A stretch of DNA of 64,000 nt from NCBI RefSeq assembly GCF_022846655.1, contig NZ_AP025667.1, positions 3,571,001 to 3,635,000 of the forward strand, written 5' to 3'. The notes under the pieces were generated by a model, which did not search any database, had not been told where the DNA came from, and saw only the letters and a program-made list of their open reading frames with translations. This stretch comes from Streptomyces seoulensis (GTDB lineage: Bacteria; Actinomycetota; Actinomycetes; Streptomycetales; Streptomycetaceae). The position numbers and the translations under genes are program-made. Position 1 is the stretch's first letter. Every line of letters starts with the position of its first letter. Of this stretch, positions 35,920 through 43,742 are shown piece by piece.

Positions 35920-37758
35920 TCAGCCCAGTGCCTTGTCCAGGTTGAAGGCCGCGCTGATCAGGGAGAGATGGGTGAACGCCTGTGGGAAGTTGCCCTGTTG
36001 TTCCCCGGTACGGCCGATCTCCTCGGCGTACAGGCCCAGATGGTTGGCGTAGGTGAGCATCTTCTCGAAGGCCAGGCGGGCTTCGTCGACGCGGCCCGCG
36101 CGGACCAGGGCCTCGACGTACCAGAAGGAGCAGATGGAGAAGGTGCCCTCGTCGCCGCGCAGACCGTCCGGGCTGGCCTCGGGGTCGTAGCGGTAGACGA
36201 GGGAGTCGGAGACCAGGTCCTCGGTGAGCGCGTCGAGGGTGGAGAGCCACTTGGGGTCGGTCGGCGCGATGAACTTGGCGAGCGGCATCATCAGCACGGA
36301 CGCGTCGAGTACGTCGCTGTCCTCGCACTGGGTGAAGGCACCGCGCTGCTCGGACCAGCCGCGGTCCATGATGCGGCGGTAGATGTCGTCCCGGGCGCCG
36401 CGCCAGCGGGGCAGGTCGGCGGGCAGGCCGCGGCGGTTGGCGAGGCGGATGGCGCGTTCGATGGCGACCCAGCACATCAGCCGGGAGTACAGGAAGTTCT
36501 TGCGGCCGCCCCGGGTCTCCCAGACTCCCTCGTCCGGCTGGTCCCAGTGGTCGCAGACCCAGGTGACCAGGTGGCACACGTCGTCCCACTGGGCGCTGGA
36601 GATGGGCTGGGCCCACTTGTCGTAGAGGTAGATGGAGTCGATCAGGGCGCCGTAGATGTCGAGTTGGAGCTGCGGGGCGGCGGCGTTGCCGACGCGGACC
36701 GGGGCGGAGCCCAAGTAGCCTTCCAGGTGCGCGAGTTCGCTCTCGGGCAGCTCGCTGCGGCCGTCGATGCCGTACATGATCTGGAGCGGGCCCTCGGTCG
36801 CCCCGTCGCCGGGGCTGATGTGGGTGGTGAGGAAGCGCATGAAGGCTTCCGCCTCGCCGGCGAAGCCGAGGCGGAGCAGGGCGTACACCGCGAAGGCGGC
36901 GTCGCGGACCCAGACGTAGCGGTAGTCCCAGTTGCGCTCGCCGCCGAGCTGCTCGGGCAGGCTGGTGGTGGGGGCGGCGACGATGGCGCCGGTGGGGGCG
37001 TAGGTCAGCAGCTTCAGGGTGAGGGCGGAGCGGTGCACCATCTCGCGCCAGCGGCCCCGGTAGCGGGACTGGGCGAGCCAGCGGCGCCAGTAGTCGACGG
37101 TGGCGTTGAACTCGTGCTCCGCCTCGGCGTGCGCGCAGCCGCGCGGGGCGATCTCGCCGCCCGCCTGGTCCAGCGCGAACACCGCGCTCTCGCCCTCGCC
37201 GAGCTTGAACTCGGCCCGCGCGTCCCGCTCGTCGCACTCCATGGCCACGGTCGCGGTGAGCGCGAGGGCCCGCTCCCCGGCGTCGAACAGCAGCCGGCCC
37301 TCCTCCTCGCGCAGGGTGTGCGGGTCGGCGCCGTATCCGAAGCGGGGCGCGACCAGTGCGCGGAACGGCACGGTGCCGCGTACGCAGACCACGCGGCGGA
37401 TCAGCCGGTGCCGGGCCTCCTCACCGGGCCTTGCGGCGCCGACCGGCATGAAATCCTGGACCTCGCCCACACCCTCCTCGGTGAAGAAGCGGGTGATCAG
37501 CACATTGGTGTCGGGGAAGTAGAACTGCTTGGTGTGCGCCGGGACGGAGGCGGCCAGCTCGAAGCGGCCGCCGCGCTCGGCGTCCAGCAGGGCGGCGAAC
37601 ACACTGGGGGCGTCGAAGGATGGTGAGCAGTACCAGTCGATGGTTCCGTCACTGCCGACCAGGGCCACGCTGCGCAGGTCCCCGATGAGGCCGTGCTCGG
37701 CTATCGGCAGATAGCGGTGGCTCTGCCTGGTCTCCTGCTGGAAGGGCGTCTCGGCCAT
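35920..37758 (-). CDS. GH15 family glucoamylase/trehalase-like hydrolase
   Basis: 612 residues from ATG 37756-37758, which gives the usual N terminus (HRYLPIAEHGLIGDLRSVAL, then VGSDGTIDWYCSPSFDAPSV). An N-terminal beta-sandwich of about 220 residues is followed by the (alpha/alpha)6 barrel with GGERNWDYRYVWVRDAAFAV (272-291) and WDQPDEGVWE (405-414), containing candidate catalytic E410/E414, then EEIGRTGEQQGNFPQAFTHL at the C terminus. It has no signal peptide and so acts inside the cell on alpha-glucosides. Actinobacterial members of this subgroup include mycobacterial trehalase, so trehalose is a plausible substrate; glucoamylase is the alternative. It converges with the TPR-like gene, only 12 bases apart. 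Confidence 0.9.
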   Translation of the reverse strand: MAETPFQQETRQSHRYLPIAEHGLIGDLRSVALVGSDGTIDWYCSPSFDAPSVFAALLDAERGGRFELAASVPAHTKQFYFPDTNVLITRFFTEEGVGEVQDFMPVGAARPGEEARHRLIRRVVCVRGTVPFRALVAPRFGYGADPHTLREEEGRLLFDAGERALALTATVAMECDERDARAEFKLGEGESAVFALDQAGGEIAPRGCAHAEAEHEFNATVDYWRRWLAQSRYRGRWREMVHRSALTLKLLTYAPTGAIVAAPTTSLPEQLGGERNWDYRYVWVRDAAFAVYALLRLGFAGEAEAFMRFLTTHISPGDGATEGPLQIMYGIDGRSELPESELAHLEGYLGSAPVRVGNAAAPQLQLDIYGALIDSIYLYDKWAQPISSAQWDDVCHLVTWVCDHWDQPDEGVWETRGGRKNFLYSRLMCWVAIERAIRLANRRGLPADLPRWRGARDDIYRRIMDRGWSEQRGAFTQCEDSDVLDASVLMMPLAKFIAPTDPKWLSTLDALTEDLVSDSLVYRYDPEASPDGLRGDEGTFSICSFWYVEALVRAGRVDEARLAFEKMLTYANHLGLYAEEIGRTGEQQGNFPQAFTHLSLISAAFNLDKALG

Positions 37759-37905
37759 CGCTGCGGCCTCCCGGTGCGGTGTGCGGCTGCCTCTCCAGCG
37801 TAGGACGCTCCGGATGCGCACGGGCGCCCGGCGGCCGATGGTGAGAGTGTGCCCCGTTCGGCGGCACCGGCACGGATGCGCCCATCCGGACCCAGGAGGA
37901 GCATC

Positions 37906-38112
37906 ATGGCGAGTTCCACGCCCGAAGAGTCCCGGTCCATCGACGACCGGTGCACCCCCGACGCCCTGCTGCACACCGCCCCGGCCGGGGACATCAGCCC
38001 GGAAGACCTGGTGATGGCGGCGGGCAGGGACGTCACCCCGAAGAGCTTGGACTGGGCCCGCCGCAAGCTGGAGACGGAGGGCTCGGCCGCCATCGAAAAG
38101 CTCCTGCCCTAG
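37906..38112 (+). CDS. Small hypothetical acidic protein
   Basis: 68 residues from ATG 37906, behind a strong AGGAGGA ribosome site. It is soluble and helix-rich, ending DWARRKLETEGSAAIEKLLP, with a short motif PAGDISPEDLVMAAGRDVTP. No cysteine pair, signal peptide or membrane segment. The strong start and compact composition indicate a real gene. It is divergent from the GH15 gene, with a 147-base gap between them, and converges with the flippase-like gene 22 bases away. Confidence 0.75.
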   Translation: MASSTPEESRSIDDRCTPDALLHTAPAGDISPEDLVMAAGRDVTPKSLDWARRKLETEGSAAIEKLLP

Positions 38113-38134
38113 GGCGGGAACGCCTCCTCACGCC

Positions 38135-39118
38135 TCACAGCGCCTTGCGGCGCAGCAGCACGGCGAGGGTGAGCAGGCCGGGCGTCAGTGGCAGCCAGAC
38201 GGTCAGCATGCGGTAGCCGAGGACGGCGGACGCGGCCGTCGCGGCGGGGGCGCCGGACGTGGCGAGCGCGAGGACGAGCGCCGCGTCCAGCGAGCCGAGA
38301 CCGCCCGGCGTGGGCAGCAGGGCGGCCGCGCCGCTGGCGGCGAGGTAGAGCAGGGCCACCTCGGGCGCGGGCAGCGGCAGCGCGACGGCGCGCGCCACGG
38401 CGACCACCACCGAGCAGTGCAGCGCGGCGAAGGCGAGGGACCCGCCCCACAGGGCCACCGCGCGCCCCGGCCGGGCGTGCACGGCACGGACGTCGGCCAT
38501 GAGGGCGCGCAGCGCCAGGCGGCAGCGCGGCCACAGCGGTCCGGCGGCGACCGCCGCGATCAGCACCACCGCGCCGAGCGCGCCGACGAGCCAGACGAGG
38601 GGCAGTTCGGGTACGCGCAGCAGCCCCGGGCAGAACGGCACCAGCAGGGCGATCAGCGCCAGCCTGGCCACTCCCCCGGCCCCGCCCTTGACGGCGAGCG
38701 CGCCGGCGGAGCGGCCCATGGGCAGTCCGCAGCGCAGCAGGAACCGCAGATTCACCGCCCCGGCGCCGATCCCGGCGGGCAGCAGATGGTTGGCGGCACC
38801 GGCGGCGAACTGCGCCGCGACGAGCCGGACACCGGGCAGCCGCTCGACGACCGCCCCCTGCTGGGCGAGCGCCGAGGCCGCCCAGGTGCCGACGGCCGCG
38901 ACGGCGCCGACGGCCAGCCAGCCCTGGTCGGCCAGGGTCAGCCGCACCGCCCCGCTGCGCACGGTGGGCCAGTGCCGCTGGGTGAGGTAGGCGAGGAAGA
39001 GCAGTACGCAGAGCAGCAGGGCGCCCTGCCAGACGACGCCCCGCAGACGTGGCCCAGGACTGTCGGCCGGAGCGTCGGGCGTCTCGTGCGGGGCGGTGTC
39101 GGTGGCCCGGCCGTTCAT
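38135..39118 (-). CDS. YbhN/LPG-synthase transmembrane family protein (flippase-like)
   Basis: 327 residues from ATG 39116-39118 with about seven to eight transmembrane helices (GVVWQGALLLCVLLFLAYLT, WLAVGAVAAVGTWAASALAQ, LPLVWLVGALGAVVLIAAVA). Conserved pieces include FAAGAANHLLPAGIGAGAVN, where LLPAGxGA is a family mark, and ALLPTPGGLGSLDAALVLAL. The family corresponds to the membrane half of lysylphosphatidylglycerol synthase (MprF) without the catalytic domain. A role in lipid or polyprenyl-glycan transfer across the membrane is possible but unproven. Its ATG overlaps the stop of a 19-codon reading frame with a good ribosome site. Confidence 0.85.
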   Translation of the reverse strand: MNGRATDTAPHETPDAPADSPGPRLRGVVWQGALLLCVLLFLAYLTQRHWPTVRSGAVRLTLADQGWLAVGAVAAVGTWAASALAQQGAVVERLPGVRLVAAQFAAGAANHLLPAGIGAGAVNLRFLLRCGLPMGRSAGALAVKGGAGGVARLALIALLVPFCPGLLRVPELPLVWLVGALGAVVLIAAVAAGPLWPRCRLALRALMADVRAVHARPGRAVALWGGSLAFAALHCSVVVAVARAVALPLPAPEVALLYLAASGAAALLPTPGGLGSLDAALVLALATSGAPAATAASAVLGYRMLTVWLPLTPGLLTLAVLLRRKAL

Positions 39119-39174
39119 CCGAGTCCGCCCGGCGCCGGTGCGGAGGGGCCGTGCGTGCCCGCGTGGTCCGTCAT
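39115..39174 (-). CDS. Possible 19-residue leader peptide coupled to the YbhN-like gene
   Basis: ATG 39172-39174 follows a strong GGGGAGGGG site at ideal distance and encodes MTDHAGTHGPSAPAPGGLG. Its TGA overlaps the ATG of the next gene (ATGA), whose own ribosome site is weak. This looks like translational coupling through a leader. Alternatively a one-base frameshift may have separated the true N terminus from the membrane protein. Confidence 0.35.
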   Translation of the reverse strand: MTDHAGTHGPSAPAPGGLG

Positions 39175-39332
39175 CGGCACCCCTCCCCCTCCGGCACGGA
39201 AGCACCCGCCACGGGCATCCGGGACAACCGGGCGCCAGGGTGGGATCACGGTCAAAGTAACCCGGATCGAGGCGGTTTGCCGCCCGCGTACCGCCATCCG
39301 GCGGCAGCCCTACGCGCTGTAAGGTGGAAGAC

Positions 39333-39719
39333 ATGGCTGGTGCAGGGCCCCTCGGCAGGGCGGAGCGGCGGGGTGCGGGGGCGCTGGAGGGGGAGGTGCT
39401 GGCCGCGCTCTGGGGTGCCGGGCGGGCGCTCACCCCGGCGCAGATCCAGGCCGAGATAGGCGGGCTCGCCTACAACACGGTGCACACCATCCTCAAGCGT
39501 CTGTACGACAAGGGCCTGGTGCTGCGGGACGCGGACGGGCGGCGCGGCGCGTACCGTCCGGCGAAGGACGCGGCCCAGTTGACCGCCGAGGCCATGCGGG
39601 CGGCGCTGGACCGGAACCCGGACCCGATAGCGGCGCTTCGGCGGTTCGTGACCGGCCTGACCGCCGACGAGGAGCGCGCCCTGCGCGACCTCCTCGCCGA
39701 CGGCGACGGCCACCGCTGA
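39333..39719 (+). CDS. BlaI/MecI/CopY family transcriptional repressor
   Basis: 128 residues; I prefer ATG 39333 over GTG 39324 because AAGGTGGA lies just upstream of it. The winged-helix domain covers about residues 15-85 (VLAALWGAGRALTPAQIQAE, then NTVHTILKRLYDKGLV). The C-terminal 40 residues are the dimerisation tail (IAALRRFVTGLTADEERALR). BlaI/MecI repressors usually pair with a BlaR1/M56 sensor protease, but none is adjacent here. It is divergent from the YbhN-like gene and may control that gene or itself. It converges with the GH65 gene, 3 bases from its stop. Confidence 0.9.
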   Translation: MAGAGPLGRAERRGAGALEGEVLAALWGAGRALTPAQIQAEIGGLAYNTVHTILKRLYDKGLVLRDADGRRGAYRPAKDAAQLTAEAMRAALDRNPDPIAALRRFVTGLTADEERALRDLLADGDGHR

Positions 39720-39722
39720 CTC

Positions 39723-42074
39723 TCAGAGCCCCTTCGGCACCCGGTGCGGCGGCTGTTCCGGCGCCGGCCGGTGCGTGAGCGGCGGCACGGTCCGCACGGC
39801 GGGCTCGTCGGCCTCCAGCGCCACGGTCTCGCCATGGTGCTCGATGATCAGCGGCGGCCCTTCGAGCAGCGTGTACGTGGCCTTGTCCGCGCCGATCTCC
39901 ACGCGCAGCCGCCGCCCCCGGAACTGGAGGTGGAAGGCGAGTTTGCGCAGCCGTTCGGGCAGCCGGGGCGCGAAGCTCATCCCGGCCGGGCCCTCCAGTA
40001 CCCGCCGCATCCCGCCGAACCCGGCCACCAGTGCCATCCAGGTCCCGGCCAGCGAGGCGATGTGCAGTCCGTCGCGGGTGTTGTGCTCCAGGTCGTGCAG
40101 GTCCATCAGCGCCGCCTCGGTCGTGTAGGCGTAGGCGAGCCGCAGATGGCCCGCCTGGGCGGCGATGACGGCCTGGCAGCAGGCGGACAGGGAGGAGTCG
40201 CGGACGGTCAGCGGCTCGTAGTAGGCGAAGTTGCGGGCGACCTGCTCGTCGTCGAAGAACGAGGCGCAGGTGTACATCGCGAGGACCAGGTCGGCCTGCT
40301 TGACGACCTGTTTGCGGTAGAGGTCGAAGTACGGGAAGTTCAGCAGCAGGGGGTACTGGTCGGCGCGGGTCCCCGCGAAGTCCCAGCGCTGGTAGCGGGT
40401 GAACCCGGCGTTCTGCTCGTGGACGCCGAGTTCGTCGTTGTAGGGGATGTTCATCGCCTCGGCCGCGTCCCGCCAGGCCGCGCTCTCCTCCTCGTCGGCG
40501 CCGAGCCGGTGCGCCTCGTCGGGGTAGCGTTCCACGACGTCGGCGGCCGCGAGCAGGTTCTGCCGGGCCATGAGGTTGGTGTAGGTGTTGTCGTCGGCGA
40601 CCGCGCTGTACTCGTCGGGGCCCGTGACGCCGTCGATGTGGAAGGCGCCGCGGTGGTCGTGGTGGCCCAGCGAGCGCCACAGCCGGGCGGTCTCCACGAG
40701 CAGTTCCGTGCCCACCTCGCGTTCGAAGCGGACGTCGCCGGTGGCCTCGACGTAGCGGACGACGGCGTCGGCGATGGCGGCGTTCACATGGAAGGCGGCG
40801 GTGCCCGCGGGCCAGTACGCCGAGCCCTCCGAGCCCTCGATGGTCCGCCAGGGGAAGGCGGCGCCGCCGAGTCCGAGCTGGGCCGCGCGTTCGCGGGCGG
40901 CGTCCAGGGTGTTGTGGCGCCAGCGCAGCGCCTCGGCGACGGCGCGCGGGGCGGTGTGGGTGAGCAGGGGCAGGACGAACATCTCGGTGTCCCAGAACGC
41001 GTGCCCGTCGTAGCCGGAGCCGGTGAGCCCCTTGGCGGGGATGGCGCGCTGCTCGGCGCGGGCGCCGGCCTGGAAGACGTGGAACAGGGCGAAGCGGACC
41101 GCCTGCTGGATCTCCTCGTCGCCGTGCACCTCGACGTCGGCGCGCGCCCAGAAGTCGGCGAGTGCCTCGTGCTGGGCGGCGAGGAGCCCGTCCCAGCCGT
41201 CGTGGGAGGCGGCGGCGAGGGCCGCGTCCACCTGGTCGGCCATGGCGGGCAGGGAGCGGGTGCCGGACCAGCCGTGCGCGACCAGCTTCTCCACCCGCAG
41301 GGTGTGCCCCGGCTCCAACACGGAGGTGACGGTGAGCCGGGCGACGTCGACACCGCTCTCGCTGCGGCTGGTGGTGCGGCCGGGCCCGGTGATGACGTGG
41401 TCGGCGCCGACCGCGACCCTCAGACCGCTGCGCTTGGTGCGGTGCACCAGCCGCAGCCGCTCCCCGGAGGCGAAGCCGTCCTCCTGCTCCAGCGGCGAGC
41501 GCGGGGTCATCGCGGCGCGCGGGTCGCCGTTGGATTCGGGCAGGCTCTCGTTGGCGACCAGCTCGGACTGGATCACGACCCGGCTGGGGCGGCCCACCGC
41601 CTCCACCTCGTAGGCGACGGCGGCCACCGCGCGCTGGGTGAGGGAGACCAGCCGGGTGGAGCGGACGCGGACCGTGGACCCGGCCGGTGAGGTCCATTCG
41701 CAGGTGCGCTCCAGCACCCCGCGCCGCATGTCGAGGACGCGTTCGTGCGAGACCAGGCGGCCGTAGCGCAGGTCGAAGGGTTCGTCGTCCACCAGCAGCC
41801 GCAGGATCTTGCCGTTGGTGACGTCGATGACGCTCTGCCCGGACTCCGGGTAGCCGTACCCGGCTTCCGCGTACGGCAGCGGGTGCACCTCGTGCACGCC
41901 GTTGAGGTAGCTGCCGGGCAGGCCGTGGGGCTCGCCCTCGTCGAGGTTGCCGCGCCAGCCGACGTGCCCGTTGGACAGCGCGAACACCGACTCGCTCTGG
42001 GCGAGCACGTCGAGATCGAGGTCCGTCTCGCGCACGAGCCAGGGCTCTACCGTGTACGACCGTTCAGTGATCAC
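39723..42074 (-). CDS. GH65 disaccharide phosphorylase (trehalose/maltose/kojibiose phosphorylase family)
   Basis: Phosphorolyses an alpha-glucosyl disaccharide to beta-glucose 1-phosphate. 783 residues, intracellular. Domain order is an N-terminal beta-sandwich (LSNGHVGWRGNLDEGEPHGL, then GSYLNGVHE), the (alpha/alpha)6 catalytic barrel with AFWDTEMFVLPLL (359-371) and DGVTGPDEYS (481-490), where E488 is the expected general acid, and a C-terminal jelly roll (FHLQFRGRRLRVEIG). The ATG overlaps the stop of the beta-phosphoglucomutase gene by four bases. This coupling supplies the next step, beta-G1P to glucose 6-phosphate, and explains the operon. The exact disaccharide cannot be read from motifs; trehalose or maltose are the main options, and a GH15 trehalase-like gene lies nearby. 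Confidence 0.93.
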   Translation of the reverse strand: MITERSYTVEPWLVRETDLDLDVLAQSESVFALSNGHVGWRGNLDEGEPHGLPGSYLNGVHEVHPLPYAEAGYGYPESGQSVIDVTNGKILRLLVDDEPFDLRYGRLVSHERVLDMRRGVLERTCEWTSPAGSTVRVRSTRLVSLTQRAVAAVAYEVEAVGRPSRVVIQSELVANESLPESNGDPRAAMTPRSPLEQEDGFASGERLRLVHRTKRSGLRVAVGADHVITGPGRTTSRSESGVDVARLTVTSVLEPGHTLRVEKLVAHGWSGTRSLPAMADQVDAALAAASHDGWDGLLAAQHEALADFWARADVEVHGDEEIQQAVRFALFHVFQAGARAEQRAIPAKGLTGSGYDGHAFWDTEMFVLPLLTHTAPRAVAEALRWRHNTLDAARERAAQLGLGGAAFPWRTIEGSEGSAYWPAGTAAFHVNAAIADAVVRYVEATGDVRFEREVGTELLVETARLWRSLGHHDHRGAFHIDGVTGPDEYSAVADDNTYTNLMARQNLLAAADVVERYPDEAHRLGADEEESAAWRDAAEAMNIPYNDELGVHEQNAGFTRYQRWDFAGTRADQYPLLLNFPYFDLYRKQVVKQADLVLAMYTCASFFDDEQVARNFAYYEPLTVRDSSLSACCQAVIAAQAGHLRLAYAYTTEAALMDLHDLEHNTRDGLHIASLAGTWMALVAGFGGMRRVLEGPAGMSFAPRLPERLRKLAFHLQFRGRRLRVEIGADKATYTLLEGPPLIIEHHGETVALEADEPAVRTVPPLTHRPAPEQPPHRVPKGL

Positions 42075-42811
42075 TCCTTGCCTCCCAGCTCGGCGAGGTC
42101 ATTCACGACGATATGCGCGCCGTGCGCGTACAGCGCGTCGGCCTGCCCCGTGCGGTCCAGTCCGACCACGTATCCGAAGCCTCCGGCGCGGCCCGCGTCC
42201 ATCCCGGCGAGCGCGTCCTCGAAGACCGCGGCGCGCTCCGGGGGCACGCCCAGTTCCTTCGCGGCGACGAGGAAGGTGTCGGGATTCGGCTTGCCCGGCA
42301 GGTGCCTCTCGGCGGCCACCACGCCGTCGATCCGTACGTCGAAGAGGTCCTCGGCGCCGATGGAGCGCAGCACGTCACGGCAGTTGGCGCTGGAGGAGAC
42401 GATGGCGGTGGCCAGGCCGTGTCCGCGTACGGCGGCCAGATAGCGCAGCGTGCCCTCGTACGCCTCGACGCCGTCGGTGCGGATCTTCTCCAGGAGGAGT
42501 TCGTTCTTGCGGTTGCCGAGGCCCTGCACGGTGCCGGCGTCCGGCGGGTCGTCGGGGGTGCCCTCGGGGAGCCGGATCCCGCGGGACTCCAGGAAGGAGC
42601 GGACGCCGTCGGCGCGGGGGCGGCCGTCCACGTACTCGTCGTAGTCGGCGACCTCGTCGAACGGCCGCGCGTCCGGGCCCTCGTGGTCGCGGAGGAAGGC
42701 GTCGAAGGTCTCCTTCCAGGCGGCCGCGTGCACGACGGCCGTCTTGGTGACGACTCCGTCGAGGTCGAACAGGCACGCCTGGATGGTGTCGGGCAGTCCG
42801 AGCTGAGTCAT
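42071..42811 (-). CDS. pgmB: Beta-phosphoglucomutase (HAD family)
   Basis: Converts beta-glucose 1-phosphate to glucose 6-phosphate. 246 residues from ATG 42809-42811 behind GGGAG. HAD motif I is FDLDGVVTKTA with the nucleophile and acid aspartates, motif II is IVSSSANC, the lysine motif is GKPNPDTF, and motif IV is VFEDALAGMDAG. The cap domain is helical, as in beta-PGM, with HAAAWKETFDAFL. It is the first gene of a two-gene operon with the GH65 phosphorylase. In Mycobacterium tuberculosis the OtsB1 protein (Rv2006) joins similar HAD and GH65 parts in one chain; here they are separate. Confidence 0.92.
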   Translation of the reverse strand: MTQLGLPDTIQACLFDLDGVVTKTAVVHAAAWKETFDAFLRDHEGPDARPFDEVADYDEYVDGRPRADGVRSFLESRGIRLPEGTPDDPPDAGTVQGLGNRKNELLLEKIRTDGVEAYEGTLRYLAAVRGHGLATAIVSSSANCRDVLRSIGAEDLFDVRIDGVVAAERHLPGKPNPDTFLVAAKELGVPPERAAVFEDALAGMDAGRAGGFGYVVGLDRTGQADALYAHGAHIVVNDLAELGGKE

Positions 42812-42915
42812 ACCGTGCTCCCTTCCCCGGATCGGGCACGGCGATCACGCCCTTCGGGGCGGAAACGGGGCGCCCGCCGACCGCCCCGCGCGCGCCCGGT
42901 GGCACACTCTGCTCC

Positions 42916-43578
42916 ATGCCGCCGACCTTCGACGATCTCCTCCTCCGCGCGCGCAGCCTGGTCACGGGCGGGCAGCGCGCGATCCTCGGCATCGCGGGCG
43001 GTCCGGGCGCGGGCAAGACGACCCTCGCCGGACACCTGGTGCGGGCCCTGAACGCGGACGGGCCGCCCTGGGTGGCGCACGTGCCGATGGACGGCTTCCA
43101 TCTGGCCGACGCCGAACTGGAGCGGCTCGGGCGCCGGGACCGCAAGGGCGCGCCGGACACCTTCGACGCGGCCGGGTACGCGGCGCTGCTGCGGCGGCTG
43201 CGCGAGACCCCCGCCGACGGCGAGGTGGTGTACGCGCCCGCCTTCGAGCGGGACCTCGAGCAGCCGGTGGCGGGCTCGATCCCGGTGCCGCCGTCCGCGC
43301 GGCTGGTGGTGACCGAGGGCAACTACCTTCTGCTGCGCGAGGGTTCGTGGGCCGGCATACGGCCGCTGCTGGACGAGGTCTGGTACTGCGAGGTCGCCGA
43401 GCCGGAGCGGGTGCGGCGTCTGGTGGCCCGGCACGTGGAGTTCGGCAAGGAGCACACGGCGGCGGTGGCCTGGGTGATGGGCACCGACCAGCGCAACGCC
43501 GAGCTGATCGCCACGACGCGGGACCGGGCGGACCTGGTGATACCGCCCTCGGTGCTGCCCGGACCGGGCCGGGGCTGA
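42916..43578 (+). CDS. P-loop nucleoside/nucleotide kinase family protein (uridine kinase/PanK-like fold)
   Basis: 220 residues from ATG 42916. The Walker A motif GGPGAGKTT lies near residues 28-36, and the family motif PMDGFHLADAELERLG follows strand 2. LVVTEGNYLLLREGSW resembles the Walker B region, and an Arg-rich lid follows (EPERVRRLVARH). The PMDGFHL signature is shared by FrcK-like sugar kinases and pantothenate/uridine kinase relatives annotated as nucleoside/nucleotide kinase family. The substrate is uncertain; a fructose or nucleoside role is possible. It is divergent from the beta-PGM/GH65 operon, 104 bases away. Confidence 0.85.
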   Translation: MPPTFDDLLLRARSLVTGGQRAILGIAGGPGAGKTTLAGHLVRALNADGPPWVAHVPMDGFHLADAELERLGRRDRKGAPDTFDAAGYAALLRRLRETPADGEVVYAPAFERDLEQPVAGSIPVPPSARLVVTEGNYLLLREGSWAGIRPLLDEVWYCEVAEPERVRRLVARHVEFGKEHTAAVAWVMGTDQRNAELIATTRDRADLVIPPSVLPGPGRG

Positions 43579-43742
43579 ACCGGCGCGGGTCCGGGGCCGT
43601 ATCCCTGGGTGCACGGCGGAGGGTCCGCCGAGGGGGCCGGCCGGGCGGTGGCGCCGCCGGTCGCGGGAACGGTGTGCGGACACGGCCCTGAGCGGGGCCG
43701 ATCGCCGCCGGGACCGGCGCGGCCCGTGCCACCGTGGGGCGG

